A DNA stretch of 64,000 nucleotides from the NCBI GenBank assembly GCA_010645155.1, contig CM021312.1, forward strand, positions 11,270,609-11,334,608, written 5' to 3'. Below are positions 1 to 11,699 of this stretch, piece after piece. Source of the stretch: Tigriopus japonicus (Eukaryota; Arthropoda; Copepoda; Harpacticoida; Harpacticidae). The notes beneath the pieces are model-generated. The model was given only the letters and a program-made list of their open reading frames with translations. It was not told the DNA's origin and ran no database searches. A program made the translations under genes and the position numbers. Positions within the stretch are counted from its first letter, which is position 1. Every line of letters starts with the position of its first letter.

Positions 1-120
1 CTTTCAGTACAAGCTTTTGAAAGAGTACAAAAGAGAGCTGTGTAAGACCAAAAGAAATATAATTTGTTTGATGTGGGTCCCTCAAGAAATTTGCGATAGA
101 TCCGTGATACAATTTTAGCC

Positions 121-335
121 ACAATAATCCAATGGCACATGCACAAAGGTTGCTCAAGTGAGCGTTTTAGATCATACCGCCAGTAGTAAAACAGGACCAT
201 GGTGAATGACTCAGCTCATTTTGACGAATCCAATTTTTTTTTACTTCTAAACGTCCATTCAACGACTGAAGGTCCCTGGAAACGATCTAAATTATACGTT
301 GAGATCCCTCTTCTTACACCTGCTTGATGATATGC
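121..335 (+). repeat. foldback family 1, single arm
   Basis: This tract carries the arm sequence TGCACAAAGGTTGCTCAAG, then TGAGCGTTTTAGATCATACC and CTCATTTTGACGAATCC. The same arm occurs at 26353, 39326 and (reversed) 29570-29740, 37760-38220 and 39780-39975. Only one arm is recognisable here. Confidence 0.6.
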
Positions 336-880
336 TCAGTTTATTGACTAGAAAATGAGTTACATAAAATCATTAATTACCAGAAAGAAACATTGAAAGC
401 TATGTCATCTCTCTCTATGGGAAACATTTTTTGAACCTTGAAACCCACTAAACAAAAAACACCTTTACTTTATTGTATGGATCAGTGTTCAGTCCTATTT
501 TTGCTATAACACAAGTCTGGTTTAATTATTTTTAATCAATCACCCTGAAAATGAATTTTGCATACTTTTAACCCAATTCCAGCCAAGGTATCCTTACATG
601 AAACATCGTTCGTTTCCACGAAGTCTTTGAATAAAGGCTTAAATAGAAATGACTTGGATTTACCAAACTCTGTACAACTAACAGCCCTATTTTAGACGTA
701 CTTTACTAAAAATAAAAGCTAATACTTGCCAACATTTTTTTACCTTTTCGAAGTTTTCAACTTTTCAAAACTTTTTTCCCTTGCTCTAATGATGACAATT
801 ATTCTAGCTTGAATTTCTTCTTGACAAAAAACTTTGTGTCTCTCTTATGGTACCTTTTTTATGACTTTTTTGCATTGCAG

Positions 881-2527
881 GCACAACTTTTTCTGGAGCT
901 GGCTCTCTAAATCTGGTAAATAATTTGATTTCTAGGATGACTTAATAGCCAAGATCTGAATTCAATTGTCTGGTTTATCATGAAAATGAGATCTGTGATA
1001 TGCCACAAAGTAATCACATTGTATTCACTACATGTATAGGGCAGTTTTTGTTGTGGTTCTAACACCCGTGACTCTTTGAATACGTTGATGGACGGGAACC
1101 TCCAAGGATATGATTGCGTGAGTTTGCCATTTGCGGAAAATAAAGCTGGAACCAAGGGGCTTCGACAAAGATTTTGTGGACGAAACGCAGGATTGACCTC
1201 TGGCTCAAATGGAGTTCCACTTACAGTATGCAGTGAGTTGAAGCGTCTTAATCCATTGTGATTGACGTCCATCTGATAGAAGTTACTTAGTACGCCAAAA
1301 AACATGGATGACTGGGTAGGATTAATTAAATTCTAATGTTATTGCCATTACACGATGGTTAGCTGTGCTCTATGAAAGTGTTTGCTCAAATTCCAAGATT
1401 TATACTTATGATTTTTGATGTACCAGTGTCATAATGAAGATATCTTATGAATATGTACATCTTAAAAGGAGCTCAAATAACCATATTATTCCATTAAAAC
1501 CAATATATTTTCCCAAACCATTTTAATAGATATTGAGAGGGTCCTTAGTTATGAATTGGTCCGAAATTTGATCAATATCTATTTAGCAGATAATTAACTT
1601 TCATTACTTTAAAACTTTAAAATGCATAAAAATATTTAATGTGGTAGATTTGCTTAATCTTACTTAAAAGTTTTACCATGTACAACGTAATTTCTTGGTT
1701 CAAAAAGTGCAATATTTTTAACAAACAGGTTTCATTGGAATTTTGCGAAAATTTGACCTTACATCTCAATATGCTTAATAAAAGTAGCAAAGAAAAAAAT
1801 ACTCAAAAATATCCCTTTTAAGTTAATTTTGATTTATATATTATGTCCTTGTTTTTTAAAAAAGACAAGAGTTGAAGAGAACAAAAATACTTGTTAATTT
1901 TTGCGAAGCGAAAAAGATATTTAATATGTCTTGGGAACTGCTTTTACTCACAATCTGAGCATTTCATGACATAATTCGATGCATTTTGAAGCTTTAAAGT
2001 AATGATAGTTAATTATCTGATTAATAGATATTGATCAAATTTCGTATCAATTCATAACTAAGGACCTTCTATTAATGTGGTTTGGGCATTTTTTTAATTT
2101 TTTTTAGGTTTTAATTGAATTAATATACTTATTTGAGCTACTTCTAAAAGTACATATTCACAAGATATCTTCATTATGATACAGTGACATCAAAAATCAT
2201 GGTTAGAAGTTTTGGCATTTGAAGAAACATTTCAACAGACATTTTAACCACCGTGATTATTTAACAAATTAGCGGATTTTTATCCCCCTCAAAAGATATT
2301 AAAGGCAATTTCAAAGACAGCCTTGACGGGATTCATAAAGTGATTAGGTTTTGTTCTTTTTGAGAATATGTTCCGATCCTTTTTCAGGCCGAGCCAGTCC
2401 ATTTCGTGTGGCCTTCCGATCCAATGCGTTTGAGGTCTCCGATCCCAACATTGGCCTCTCAGAGGCCGCAAACAGGGACAAAGGAGTGAAATTGATTTAT
2501 TTCCAAGACAGTTTCATGTGTTTTTAG
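881..2527 (+). CDS. CUB-family secreted protein, gene A, 3' end (last 3 exons)
   Basis: Three exons with GT-AG junctions are visible: 881-915, 1040-1232 and 2388-2527, ending at a TAG stop. They encode the last ~122 residues of a protein whose 5' part is outside the window. Phases (1, 0, 1) match the last three exons of paralogue B at 36743-47807. Shared motifs are FCCGSNT, QGYDCVSLPFAENKAGT, RFCGRNAG, LTVC and the ending RASPFRVAFRSNAFEV ... KGVKLIYFQD ... MC. This C-terminal cysteine-rich module follows CUB-type domains in the paralogues, so A is inferred to be a secreted extracellular protein. A carries one extra residue in the first exon and three more in the second than B, and ends MCF rather than MC. 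Exact function is not known to me. Exon boundaries are well supported by conservation. Confidence 0.85.
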
Positions 2528-2657
2528 ACTGTTACCAGATTGTTTATTAACTTTTATTTATTTTGTTGTGTCAATTTATCCTTACAGGAACTTGGCCGCT
2601 TACAAAATATAAATGAGGACAATTTTGTTTAAGTTGCACATTGTCATCTTCTACGGA

Positions 2658-3370
2658 CAGGGATGGGCAGTAATTGTAATAACTTACATTATTGGGACAA
2701 GCAATTGTATTTGTAATTACTTACACTTTTGGCCATGTAGTTGCCGAATTTTCAATCACAAATAACCAGTGTCACTTAAAAATGTTACAACTACGAATTT
2801 ACCACAATACAAATTTATTTGTTTTCACTTGCAAAACTTTTTTTTTTGTCAAATTGATGTCAATGTTAATGATTAACATTCTTTGCAGGGAATCCCATTC
2901 CTTGTAGCAGTAATAAAAAATCCGCAACCCAAAAAGTCATGCTACTAACAAATAGGCCATGTTGCAATACACACCTTAGCTGTAATATTTAATTGCTTTC
3001 AAACCACGAGATCTTTTGACTATGATTTTCGTGTCAGGAGGTAAAGCCTTTCACAACCAAGGCCAGACAGGAACTGGATAAATAAAGTTTTGAAAAATCG
3101 TCATACTTGTAAAGTTCGTGTTTTCTGAAAAAGAAAAATATGTCTTGTGATTGATGGCATAATGGCCATACGTTTGATATTTTTTATATTTATATATGAA
3201 TATATACGTTACAAATATAAAATAATATAATGTAATAATATGACTATGTGCTGCCATTGCAGATCTGTTCAGCTTGCATTGTTTTGGAAAGGCAAAAGAG
3301 TGAAAAAGACGGAAAAATTGTATTTGGCATGTAATTGTAATTGAAGTCAGTTAAAGTAAGACACTCACTT
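2658..3370. other. insertion-like tract with GTAATTGTAATTAC motifs
   Basis: This begins CAGGGATGGGCAGTAATTG and contains repeated GTAATTGTAATTAC-like words that reappear near 3330. No second terminal repeat was found. It also includes a SINE-tail-like patch at ~2883-2935 (GGAATCCCATTCCTTGTAGC), shared with 7427 and 31680. It separates gene A from its 3' flank. Confidence 0.3.
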
Positions 3371-3379
3371 TGTTTTATT

Positions 3380-3530
3380 ATCTATTTACTTATTATGTCA
3401 GCTTTTACTTTGATTCAACATGGTAGATATGATGCATTTATAATATGATATAAATTGCAACTCCTTTTGTTAACAAAGGACTTGTCGGTAAACAAGGCAA
3501 ACACCTGAAAAGAGAAGTGACCTTAAATTA
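3380..3530 (+). repeat. 3' flank of gene A, duplicated at 54.6 kb
   Basis: The tract running from TTATGTCAGCTTTTACTTTG to ACTTGTCGGTAAACAAGG and AAACACCTGAAAAGAGAA closely matches 54640-54775. Its first part also resembles the 3' UTR of gene B (47855-47880). It appears to be the distal 3' flank of gene A, separated from the stop codon by inserted DNA between ~2650 and ~3380. Confidence 0.55.
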
Positions 3531-4319
3531 ATATTTAGTGGAAAATTAATTTGTGACTTGCGTCAAATAATGTCCAAAGTAATTCGTTACCATTTGTTCA
3601 CTTTTTAACATAACTGATTGCATTTATATTTTCGTCATATGTATGAGATTCCATACAATTACTCCAAGTTTAAATGTTCAAAATACTTGAAAAAGCAATG
3701 CCATGATATAATTGCAATTTCAAGTAACACTACAATTAATGTCAGGCTTGTGAAGAGGCCAATTTGAATTTGAGAATCCATAATTTAGCCGTTCCCTTCA
3801 AAGAAAAATACCAATCTAAGGTTTTGAAAAGGGCTTGCTTTTAGCATTTTGTTTTTTAGTAACCATCACGATTACTTTCAGACTTAAAGTTAATTTTCTT
3901 AAAATGTAACTTTGCCCTTGATTTTTAGGTGGCGATGCTCGTAAAATTTATATTCGCATTTAAGTAATTCAATTTGAGACTTATGTTATTTTACATAAAT
4001 AAATACACCTGCAGCGTTTCGTGATGTTTAACCAAGGACCTCTGGACTTTTGGACAAATTACGCAGCTTTTTGTTATGACTACTCTTTGTCGCAGCTATA
4101 AGTGCAATCTGCCAATTCAGCCTAATTTTACCGACAGCTGCAAAGGATTCGGAAACTTTTTCACATCTACATATACAAAACTCAAAGATACGTTAATTTG
4201 GTGCTCAAGATCCAAAGGATTGCATTTTTGGCCCCCAAAAAAGCTTGAATCAACAATCTAGACCTAAAAAACCAAAACAAAAAGTTAAATGCCCCCTGAG
4301 ACATGATTTTATTTGCATT

Positions 4320-5290
4320 TTTACTGGCTAGAAGTTTCGTGAAAAGGCAAATATTTTCGAAGAATAGCGTGAAATACTTGCCCAAACAAGTGGAAGATCA
4401 AAGTGCAAATGGAAGTGCACAAGACATATCTTCAATACCAAATCCTATAATTGCGTGAACTAGTGCCTGTGAATCGAATCATCATCTTCATTGAGCACCT
4501 CAGTACGTGGGATATCCAGACTAGAGGTAGACTGGGCCTGTAACTCGTTAGCAAGTGCGATTTTTAGATGCTTGATGAACAATCAAAATCAAGATATGTC
4601 TCTTTTGAGGAAATGTTATTTTTCATGATTTGTTGTCAGGTTATTCAGTTCAAAGTTATGATTTATTTAGACAAGGTATGTTGGGCGACCCCTGCACGTT
4701 TTTAAACATCGATGTCAAGAGCAAGAAACACGTCAAAATTCATTATGCTCGAAAGTTAAGACGTTGTTCAACCACCCATACCAATATTTCATAAATATTT
4801 GAGGCAAAAAGTGGTAACTTTTGAAGTGAAACGTCTTTGCTTTACAGTGTACTTGATTTTTGACTTGTTGCTCGCTTTTAAGGCTTATTTTCTATGTAAA
4901 CAGGGGTCGCCCAACATACCTTGTCTAATTAAATCATAAGTTCGAACATGATTGCCTAACAACACATCATGTAAAATAACATCTGCTCATAAGAGATAAA
5001 TCTTGATTTCGATTCTTTAACAAGCATTTAATAATAGCACTTGCTGACGAGTTATAGGCCCAGTCTACCTTTAGTCTGGATATCCCTCGTATAATTTGGG
5101 AGAAGCAAAGCGTAGACAAGAGGCCACATGGCCAAAAAATCCTTTTAAGAATACATTTGTTTGGGCAAGTTTCGATTAGTCCCTGATGATAAACGGCCCT
5201 TGTTGTCCACAATGAAATTTCACGACCGGCCTGCTCTCGTATCTCCACTCTGGGACCTCTGTGACAAAGACTAGTCATAATAAAACTTCG
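4320..5290. repeat. interspersed repeat interrupted by a foldback MITE
   Basis: The outer parts (4320-4440 and 5120-5290) match the continuous repeat at 31400-31700. Shared words are TATTTTCGAAGAATAGCGTG, CTTGCCCAAACAAGTGGAAG and CACGACCGGCCTGCTCTCG. The foldback MITE at 4500-5095 occupies the middle. Confidence 0.55.
4500..5095. mobile_element. foldback MITE family 2, complete copy
   Basis: Arms of ~190 bp at 4505-4690 and 4905-5092 are inverted copies. Outer words are GGATATCCAGACTAGAGGTA and its complement; inner words are GGTATGTTGGGCGACCCCTG and its complement. No coding capacity was seen. It splits an older repeat whose halves lie at 4320-4440 and 5120-5290. A partial relative is at 42480-42935. 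Confidence 0.75.
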
Positions 5291-5524
5291 ACTGCAATCC
5301 ACTAGATTTCGAAATCCATGGTTAAACATACTAACAGCTTGATTACCCCTGAATCATTGATTCTGGGTTTGATCTTCATCTAAAAGGCTCAGTCAAAAAG
5401 AAAACGAAATTTGTTACATTTAACGAAATCGAGTAAATGCTAAAACTGATTAGAAAAAAAAATCTTGCAAAATATTAGAAAAACTCTTGAGGTGTTTTAA
5501 AGAATCTGAATTTGCGTTCTTTTC

Positions 5525-5635
5525 TATTGTGGGTGTTAGGGTCGGAGGGTGATTTCTCCCAAACTTAGGCCGTCTAGGGAAGCATTTACCAGCCCTTAAA
5601 GAACGCGTTAGGACGCGCGGCCATTCTGGGTTCCT
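5525..5635 (-). repeat. tRNA-derived SINE family 1 (copy 1)
   Basis: On the minus strand it reads CCCAGAATGGCCGCGCG, then AATGCTTCCCTAGACGGC and a decayed B-box. It is collinear with the SINEs at 7303 and 35155. Confidence 0.6.
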
Positions 5636-5721
5636 TTATGTAATGTTTATAATGTCTCTTCCACTTAGAAACATGTTTCTTTGATTATCTATTTCATCAA
5701 ACACTACTTTCAATGCCTTAC

Positions 5722-8700
5722 CTTGAGGGACCTTGTTTTGAGCTGCTGGAACGGCATCGTCCGTGATAAACGACACTTCAAAAGGAGGCGAGCAATCTGA
5801 AAGAAACGAACAATATTTTCGTCAAGTGAAAAAGATTTATTAAGAAATGTCTGAAAAATGGTGTTAGTCCTAAGACACCAGGGAAGAAATTTGACTTGGA
5901 AGACTTGAAATGAGCCGATTACAAAGGTGTGAAATGGCAAGAGAGCAACGGAAATAAAATAACCAGAGGCCATACACCTTGAAATAACCAACAGCATGTT
6001 TTTTAATTCGAAAAAAGCAAGATTTTGTTAAGATCTTCTTTTCCTCTTTGGGCAAAGATAACGTTGTCTGTTTTTTTCGCTCCAACCCATTTTTGTACAT
6101 GTCTTTTAAGTCGATTTTTTGACTCGTTCCTTTCCTTGCAATTTTTCTGGCGATATATCTCAAATCGGGTCTACATTTCGAAAAAATGTTTTGGCTAAAA
6201 AACGCGATTTTGATAGATCAGATCGACAGACAATGTTCAAAAACATAAAAAAAAAAGTTTTCAAAAATTTTTAATGGTGATTCTTTTTCCTTGCTTCAGT
6301 AATTTGAATCCAGCATTATGTGGTTGAAATTGATCAACACTCACCGCAAACAGGGGCGTTTTGACTATTAGTACCACTAAAGACATTAAACGTTAATCCA
6401 CAAAACTTGCTTCTAATTCTCCTATTGGTGTCCGTGGAACAAGTGGCGGATGCTCCTGGAACACAATGAAAGAAATTTTGATCTCGTTGGCATGCCAGAA
6501 GAAACTTGTGCGAACCTATCTAAAAATCAAGTAGTACAGAAAGGAGGCTTAAAGGGCCGTATTCCACTAAATTTGGAATTGTTCACATAATCTTAAGGAG
6601 AGGGCGCGCGGTACACTCCAAAGTTTGACTTTTAGGTCTTAGTTAACTTGTCGCTTGATTTCACAAGTTCTTCTAGCTATCACAAGTTATTCCCCTTTGG
6701 TCACTAGTATGAAAAAAAGTCCGCTTATACCCCGTGATCAGCGCCTCTTGTGGTCAAATTGAAACATAGTGGTCAGCTAGTGGAGTGAGTACTAATATCA
6801 CTCTTTTGCAAAAGTTCAAGATTTTTCCTTCATGTATTTATTTCCTTATAGTGGAATTATGTTATCAAAATCGCATATTTTGGAGAAATTTTAATGTGAA
6901 GAAGATATATAACGTTTTCCCTAAGAGTGGCATTACGAATAACCATCTGGCAACTATATTTCAATTTGACCACGAGAGGCGCTGATCAGGGCGTATAAGC
7001 TAATATTTTTTACAGGGTTCATTCAATGGTTTTTGTTATTCAAAAACTGTTGTCCAAAGATTCTATATAATTTTAAAAGCAGTTTTTGGTGTTGTTTGAT
7101 CTTTACTTACCAGGAATGAGAATATAATCCTCATCGTTTGGGGTGCTTCCACAAGTAATCTCATCAACAGGAGTCATGGCTCCGTCGATGCGAAATGGAT
7201 TAGCAATCGGTGGAGGACAAACTTGGAACTCAATGCAACAATAGCCCTCTGCTTGACGAATGCAAGAAGAGTATCTGAAATTGCAACAATATGTTAAAGG
7301 AAGCCAGAGTGGCCACGCGTACTAGCGCGTTCATAAAAGTGCCGAGTGTAAGTGCTTCCCCAGACGGCGTAGGTTCGAATCCTGTTGGGGATCGGATTGA
7401 AGCTGTCGGGAGAAATCCTTGATTACAGGGAATCGCATTCCTTGTAGCGGTATTAGAAAATCCGCAACCAATTAAAAAAAAATATGTCTATTTATTATGT
7501 GATTTGACAACTCTCGGTTTTTATTCCACCTCACAAAAAAGATTGCCAAATTCTCAAGCAAATTCAAATACAATCCAGTGCAAGCTAATTCTAACTTAAC
7601 AAGTAGGGATCGGTCAAAGTTGCAAAGTGGAAATAAAAATTGCAACCTTGAATCAAATTTAGTAAGTTGTGGGCTTTTTCTCAACTAAATGCAACTTTTG
7701 GCGTTTTCTCAGCCTTTATAAGTAAAGTTCACTTAGTGGAAGACCAGGTTGGACTAGCAAATCGCGAAGATTTTTTGTCTAATTATGTTTTGCCAATTTT
7801 GGATTATTATACCAAAAAATGTAATTTATGTAAAAATTTCAAATGCCATTTTTTTGGAACATTCTAACATATTTTTGGCTAATTCGTGACCAGTTCTAAC
7901 AAAATTGTAGTGAATTCTCAATTCTTCGCATTAGAAGGGTAAAAAATAAACTAGACCAAACTAATGAACATTTTGTTGGGTTTAAGTTTCTTAATTTTTT
8001 TTCTAAATTAAGTTGCTTTTTAATTTTAGAATAGAGCACATAGAAACTTGCATTTTGGCTTCAATTAGCAAATATTTAGCAGAGGTTTCCAATCAGTTTT
8101 ATCAGAATCCAATCAGACAAATAAAATCCTCCATTTTGGGATGAAAATGACATTTTTTGACGTTCGGCTGAAATCAATGTTTTTGTTCCCTAATTCAGAC
8201 TACGTTTTTTTTTTCTTTTTAGCATTAAGTTGAAATGATCAACAATTCGACAAAAATGACATTTTACATGCAATTTTAAAAGGGTGAATGTGGTGAAATA
8301 TTAATAGCTCTGAACCGTAGATCCGTTTAAAAGACATTTGGATACATGTTACTCTCCACCTTCATTTTGCGAAAGTGGTTAAAAAGATATTCAGGGGCGT
8401 CTGTTTAATTTTTGGTTGCTGAGAAGAACTGTCTCACATGAAACTATGAATCTCGAAACAAAAACTGTTTTCAAGGCCTTTTTGCTTGCGAACTCTGTCA
8501 TTAAAATATTTTTTCTTCAAGTTTAGGCCTTGGGGTCAAGAAACGATCAAAAAGTCTCAATAAACTTGAAAACCCCTCAAACTTGAGTCTGTTGCCCAAG
8601 TTTAGAAACTTACAAAATTTGATCAGTAACGCAAAAAATTGCATTTGTTATATCCGAACCTTGATCATCACCATGTCAAAATGTAAGGAAACGTTTTTCA

Positions 8701-11416
8701 ATCTTAAAAATAGCTTCTTTTTTTAAGAAAGAGTTTTTTAGCTGTTAGTTCCAACGTTAGTTATAACTAACCTTTGATTGGCCAAGTGACCGGTGGGACC
8801 ATCGAAATTGAACGTTTTGATTTGTCCAGTGAGTCCTGTATGATACTGAAGACAACCTTCACCAGGACTGAAAGCAAAAACCGTTGACATGAAAATGATA
8901 CTCTCCAATTTTGGTGAGAGAAACCCTTCCTATGATGTCTAACTAACCCTAAACCAATTTAAGGGAACTCGAAATTAAAAAATGTCATAAAAATCCAAGT
9001 GCTCCAGATATTTACCTCGTTGGTCCAGTGCATGGAATCTGATCGACTTTGATGTCCCAATCTCTTACAACCATAGTTCCACCTGGCGTGGTTCCAAACA
9101 TAAATTGAAGCATGGATTGCATATTTGAACCAAAGTCAATAAAAACTAAAATGAAAAAGAGTAATATTGGCCAATAACTGTTTGTCGTAAAAATCGTCAG
9201 TATGTCAAAAAAGAAAATAGGTCTTTTTCAAAAAGCAACCATTTCTTTCCAAAAACTTTTTTCAGTGTCATCAAAATTGCTGTAAAAAATCGTGGCAATA
9301 GGGACAATTCTTAGGTTCATATTGTCACAAAGAAAAGCACTTGTCTTCCTTTTTGTCTGTTATGTAGTAAAGGGAAAATCCTGTGGGAAGAAAACAAAAA
9401 TAAAAATAGTTATTTTACTCTTTAATCTATGGAATTTGAGTAACCATCAGCTGACTTTGCGCTGTGGAACGTCTAGGATTTCTGCTCCACAACAAAATAA
9501 CAAAAAGTCCGCGCGTTACATTTGGCTAAGCTTTTCACTTGAAGCTTTGTATGCAAGGCATCATAAATAGACTTTTTAGCAAAAATCAGACATTGTTAAA
9601 GTTCATATTTGTCTAGACACACATTTCAAATTTCCAATCATTTGGTGACCAACATCGCATTTTTTAAGTATACTCTCTAACGTTTAAAAAAATCAAGAAG
9701 ATAAAATTGCACTAAATTTATTGGAAGTGTTGGCATGTCTTGAAAACGTCATTTTTTGCAAAATTGTAAAATATAGTTACAAAATTCCAAAAAATAAAAA
9801 GCCCAATCTTTTCTCCCTTCCCCTCTTATAAATCCGAAATTAGATGTCTTACTATGCTCTCCTGTGTTTAAGCCACAAATTTCTGTCGTTCCTGTTCCCT
9901 AAAATAAAGTCATTGAAAAAAAATTATAATTCATTATGCTCGATTAACATAACTTGCTTTCACGTTACATAGCAGTACAAAAGCTATCTCAGATCAATCT
10001 TGACATACTTAGACCCTGGAATATTGAAGGAAAAATTATACAAATTTACCACAAGTATAACCTAAGTCATGGACAAAGAAATGTTCCAAAGGACAAATGA
10101 ATTCACATCTAGCTTCTAAAATTCACCATGGAAAACTACAACCTACCCAGGCGGTCATTAACGTAGCCACACAAATTCCAAAAACAAACGCGAAACTATT
10201 TTGCACACTTTTTAAATTTATCATTGCTGAAAACAAAGCATTACTTCCGTTCAATTTCATCAATACGAAAAGGATATTACAACATTTTTAAAATGGCTAT
10301 TTTTGACATACCCCAACTGACTTAGGGACTTAAGTGTTTATAAGACAAACCTACAAAAGTTTTGACGTTGTGTCTTTTCAAACCAATTAGTTCAAGAATT
10401 GATTTGAAATTTAAAAATGCACTCCCACATTTTACGCATCAGCTTTAACTTACTGTAGTGGCCGTGAACCTATCTACGCAAACCCCTCCCATAGCTTCGG
10501 TGGTATCCGCTGGACCCAGAATATTAAAGGTTTCGAAATCCAACCGTAGAAAGCACACATCTACAAACAAAAGTTAAGGAGTTACTCTTTAAACGAATCC
10601 TTATCTGAACCAAAACAAACCAGAACTTGGTCGATTCACTCGATACGAAATCGAGCTTCCATCAGCCAAAGCACTTTGATCCACGGGAGCTTGGAGGGTT
10701 GTACCATTTTGAGTCACGGTTCCACCTGTTGAAGCACGAATGATAAATCCACAGCAAACTCCAAAACTGAAATTTTAAAGCAACTCTTTTTGTTAGAATT
10801 TCAGCAAATGGTTTAAGTAAAAGATATTTACCCAGCAGCACACGATCCAATAGACGATCCTCCCAAAGACACACATTCTGATGCAGTGAAACAGGTCCCA
10901 GTAGGCGGTGCTCTAAAATGAAGAGCTTTTTGAGCAATTAATTCTCATCCATTTGGAATATTTTTGTTCTACCACTTCAGATATTTGCCAAACTTATTAA
11001 TTGGTATGGATTGAAAACCAGTCATGTTTTTAAACACTAAGATTGCCTTATAGCCCTTTAACACTTTTATTGATTGTGTTCAACATGGATAACTCTGTTT
11101 TCTCAATGGATGTTGATATAACAAAGCTTAAAAATTTTGTGATCCCAATAACATTTTGTAACCAAAATGAATTCTTGCAAATAAAAAATTTACTTACCCA
11201 CCGCTGGTGGACAACCCTGTGCAAACCTCGTTATTGAATCTAACCACATTAAAAAGGGAGAACACTAAAAGCAAATGAACATACTATTAATCAGCCTCCT
11301 AGATTTACAATATTAGTCCCTGTACATTTTGCCTTCCTTGAAGACTTGGTCTCATTCCGTCCATGAACTTGTGAACAAAGAAGTGCGAAAACAACCAACC
11401 AAGTCCGGAAATTCAT
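5722..11416 (-). CDS. CUB-domain secreted protein, gene C (11 exons placed, last exon missing)
   Basis: Exons on the minus strand: 11416-11326, 11264-11198, 10912-10832, 10766-10621, 10560-10454, 9898-9853, 9145-9016, 8867-8772, 7274-7111, 6455-6345 and 5796-5722. All have GT-AG introns and joined phases, giving 371 codons without a stop. Start choice: ATG at 11416 opens a signal peptide (MNFRTWLVVFALLCSQVHG); an upstream in-frame ATG at 11485 would put a polar stretch before it. Domains: residues ~31-90 carry FSLFNVVRF, GTCFTASEC and GSCAAGFGVCC. Residues ~95-225 carry CUB-type CFLRLDFETF, CGLNTGEH and RDWDIKVDQIPC. Residues ~225-275 carry GCLQYHTG, GHLANQ and CIRQAEGYCC. A C-terminal cysteine module follows. 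This motif order is that of arthropod secreted CUB proteins (family knowledge). The terminal exon, expected to resemble KGVKLIYFQ in A and B, was not found downstream. Function beyond a secreted binding protein is unknown. Confidence 0.85.
6700..7024. mobile_element. MITE family 3 (copy 1)
   Basis: Inverted termini read GCTTATACCCCGTGATCAG and CTGATCAGGGCGTATAAGC, extended by GCCTCTTGTGGTCAAATTG and its complement. The internal sequence (TATCAAAATCGCATATTTTG, GTGGCATTACGAATAACC) recurs in the copy at 21759-22052. It lies in the gene C intron between exons 7274-7111 and 6455-6345. No target duplication could be fixed. Confidence 0.7.
7303..7475 (+). repeat. tRNA-derived SINE family 1 (copy 2, most complete)
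   Basis: It has an A-box-like GCCAGAGTGGCCACGCG, a long variable-arm-like part with GTGCTTCCCCAGACGG, and a clear B-box GGTTCGAATCC. A tail GGGAATCGCATTCCTTGTAG ... AAATCCGCAACC follows. The layout suggests a class II (Leu/Ser-like) tRNA head. It sits in the intron before gene C exon 7274-7111. Confidence 0.7.
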
Positions 11417-11676
11417 GGTGCTGAAGGATTGTGAAGCTGTTGATTCGCTCACGGTTGCCAAAGAATGACGAGGAATGGTTTGCAATCTCCCTCGAGGATT
11501 CCCATCCGAAGAAGCATTTTCTTTATCGGCTTAACGCTGGCCAGACTCCCCATGAAGAAAAGTGATTTTGAACGATGGGCGAACCAGACTTCAGAATCCG
11601 GTTGCCTTGTTTACTGCAGAAGCTGATAAGTTCGTGACTTATCGACTTCATCGCTTAACTGCTTGACCCTACAATT

Positions 11677-11684
11677 CTATATAG
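11677..11684 (-). promoter_or_regulatory. possible TATA box of gene C
   Basis: CTATATAG lies 261-268 bp upstream of the gene C ATG at 11416, on its coding strand. A start ~30 bp downstream would give a 5' UTR of roughly 230 nt. The element is short and self-complementary and the region is AT-rich, so chance is quite possible. Confidence 0.25.
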
Positions 11685-11699
11685 ACAGAAATGACACTC

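Noticed and set aside
907..1305. 132-aa minus-strand open frame
   Set aside because: It overlaps the conserved plus-strand exon of gene A at 1040-1232 and is its antisense shadow.
2289..2471. 60-aa minus-strand open frame
   Set aside because: Antisense to the last exon of gene A; no independent motifs.
4967..5329. 120-aa minus-strand frame
   Set aside because: It spans a foldback MITE arm and an interspersed repeat; no motif.
7303..7395. Functional tRNA gene
   Set aside because: A- and B-boxes exist but no acceptor stem or anticodon arm folds, and several diverged copies share a tail: SINE.
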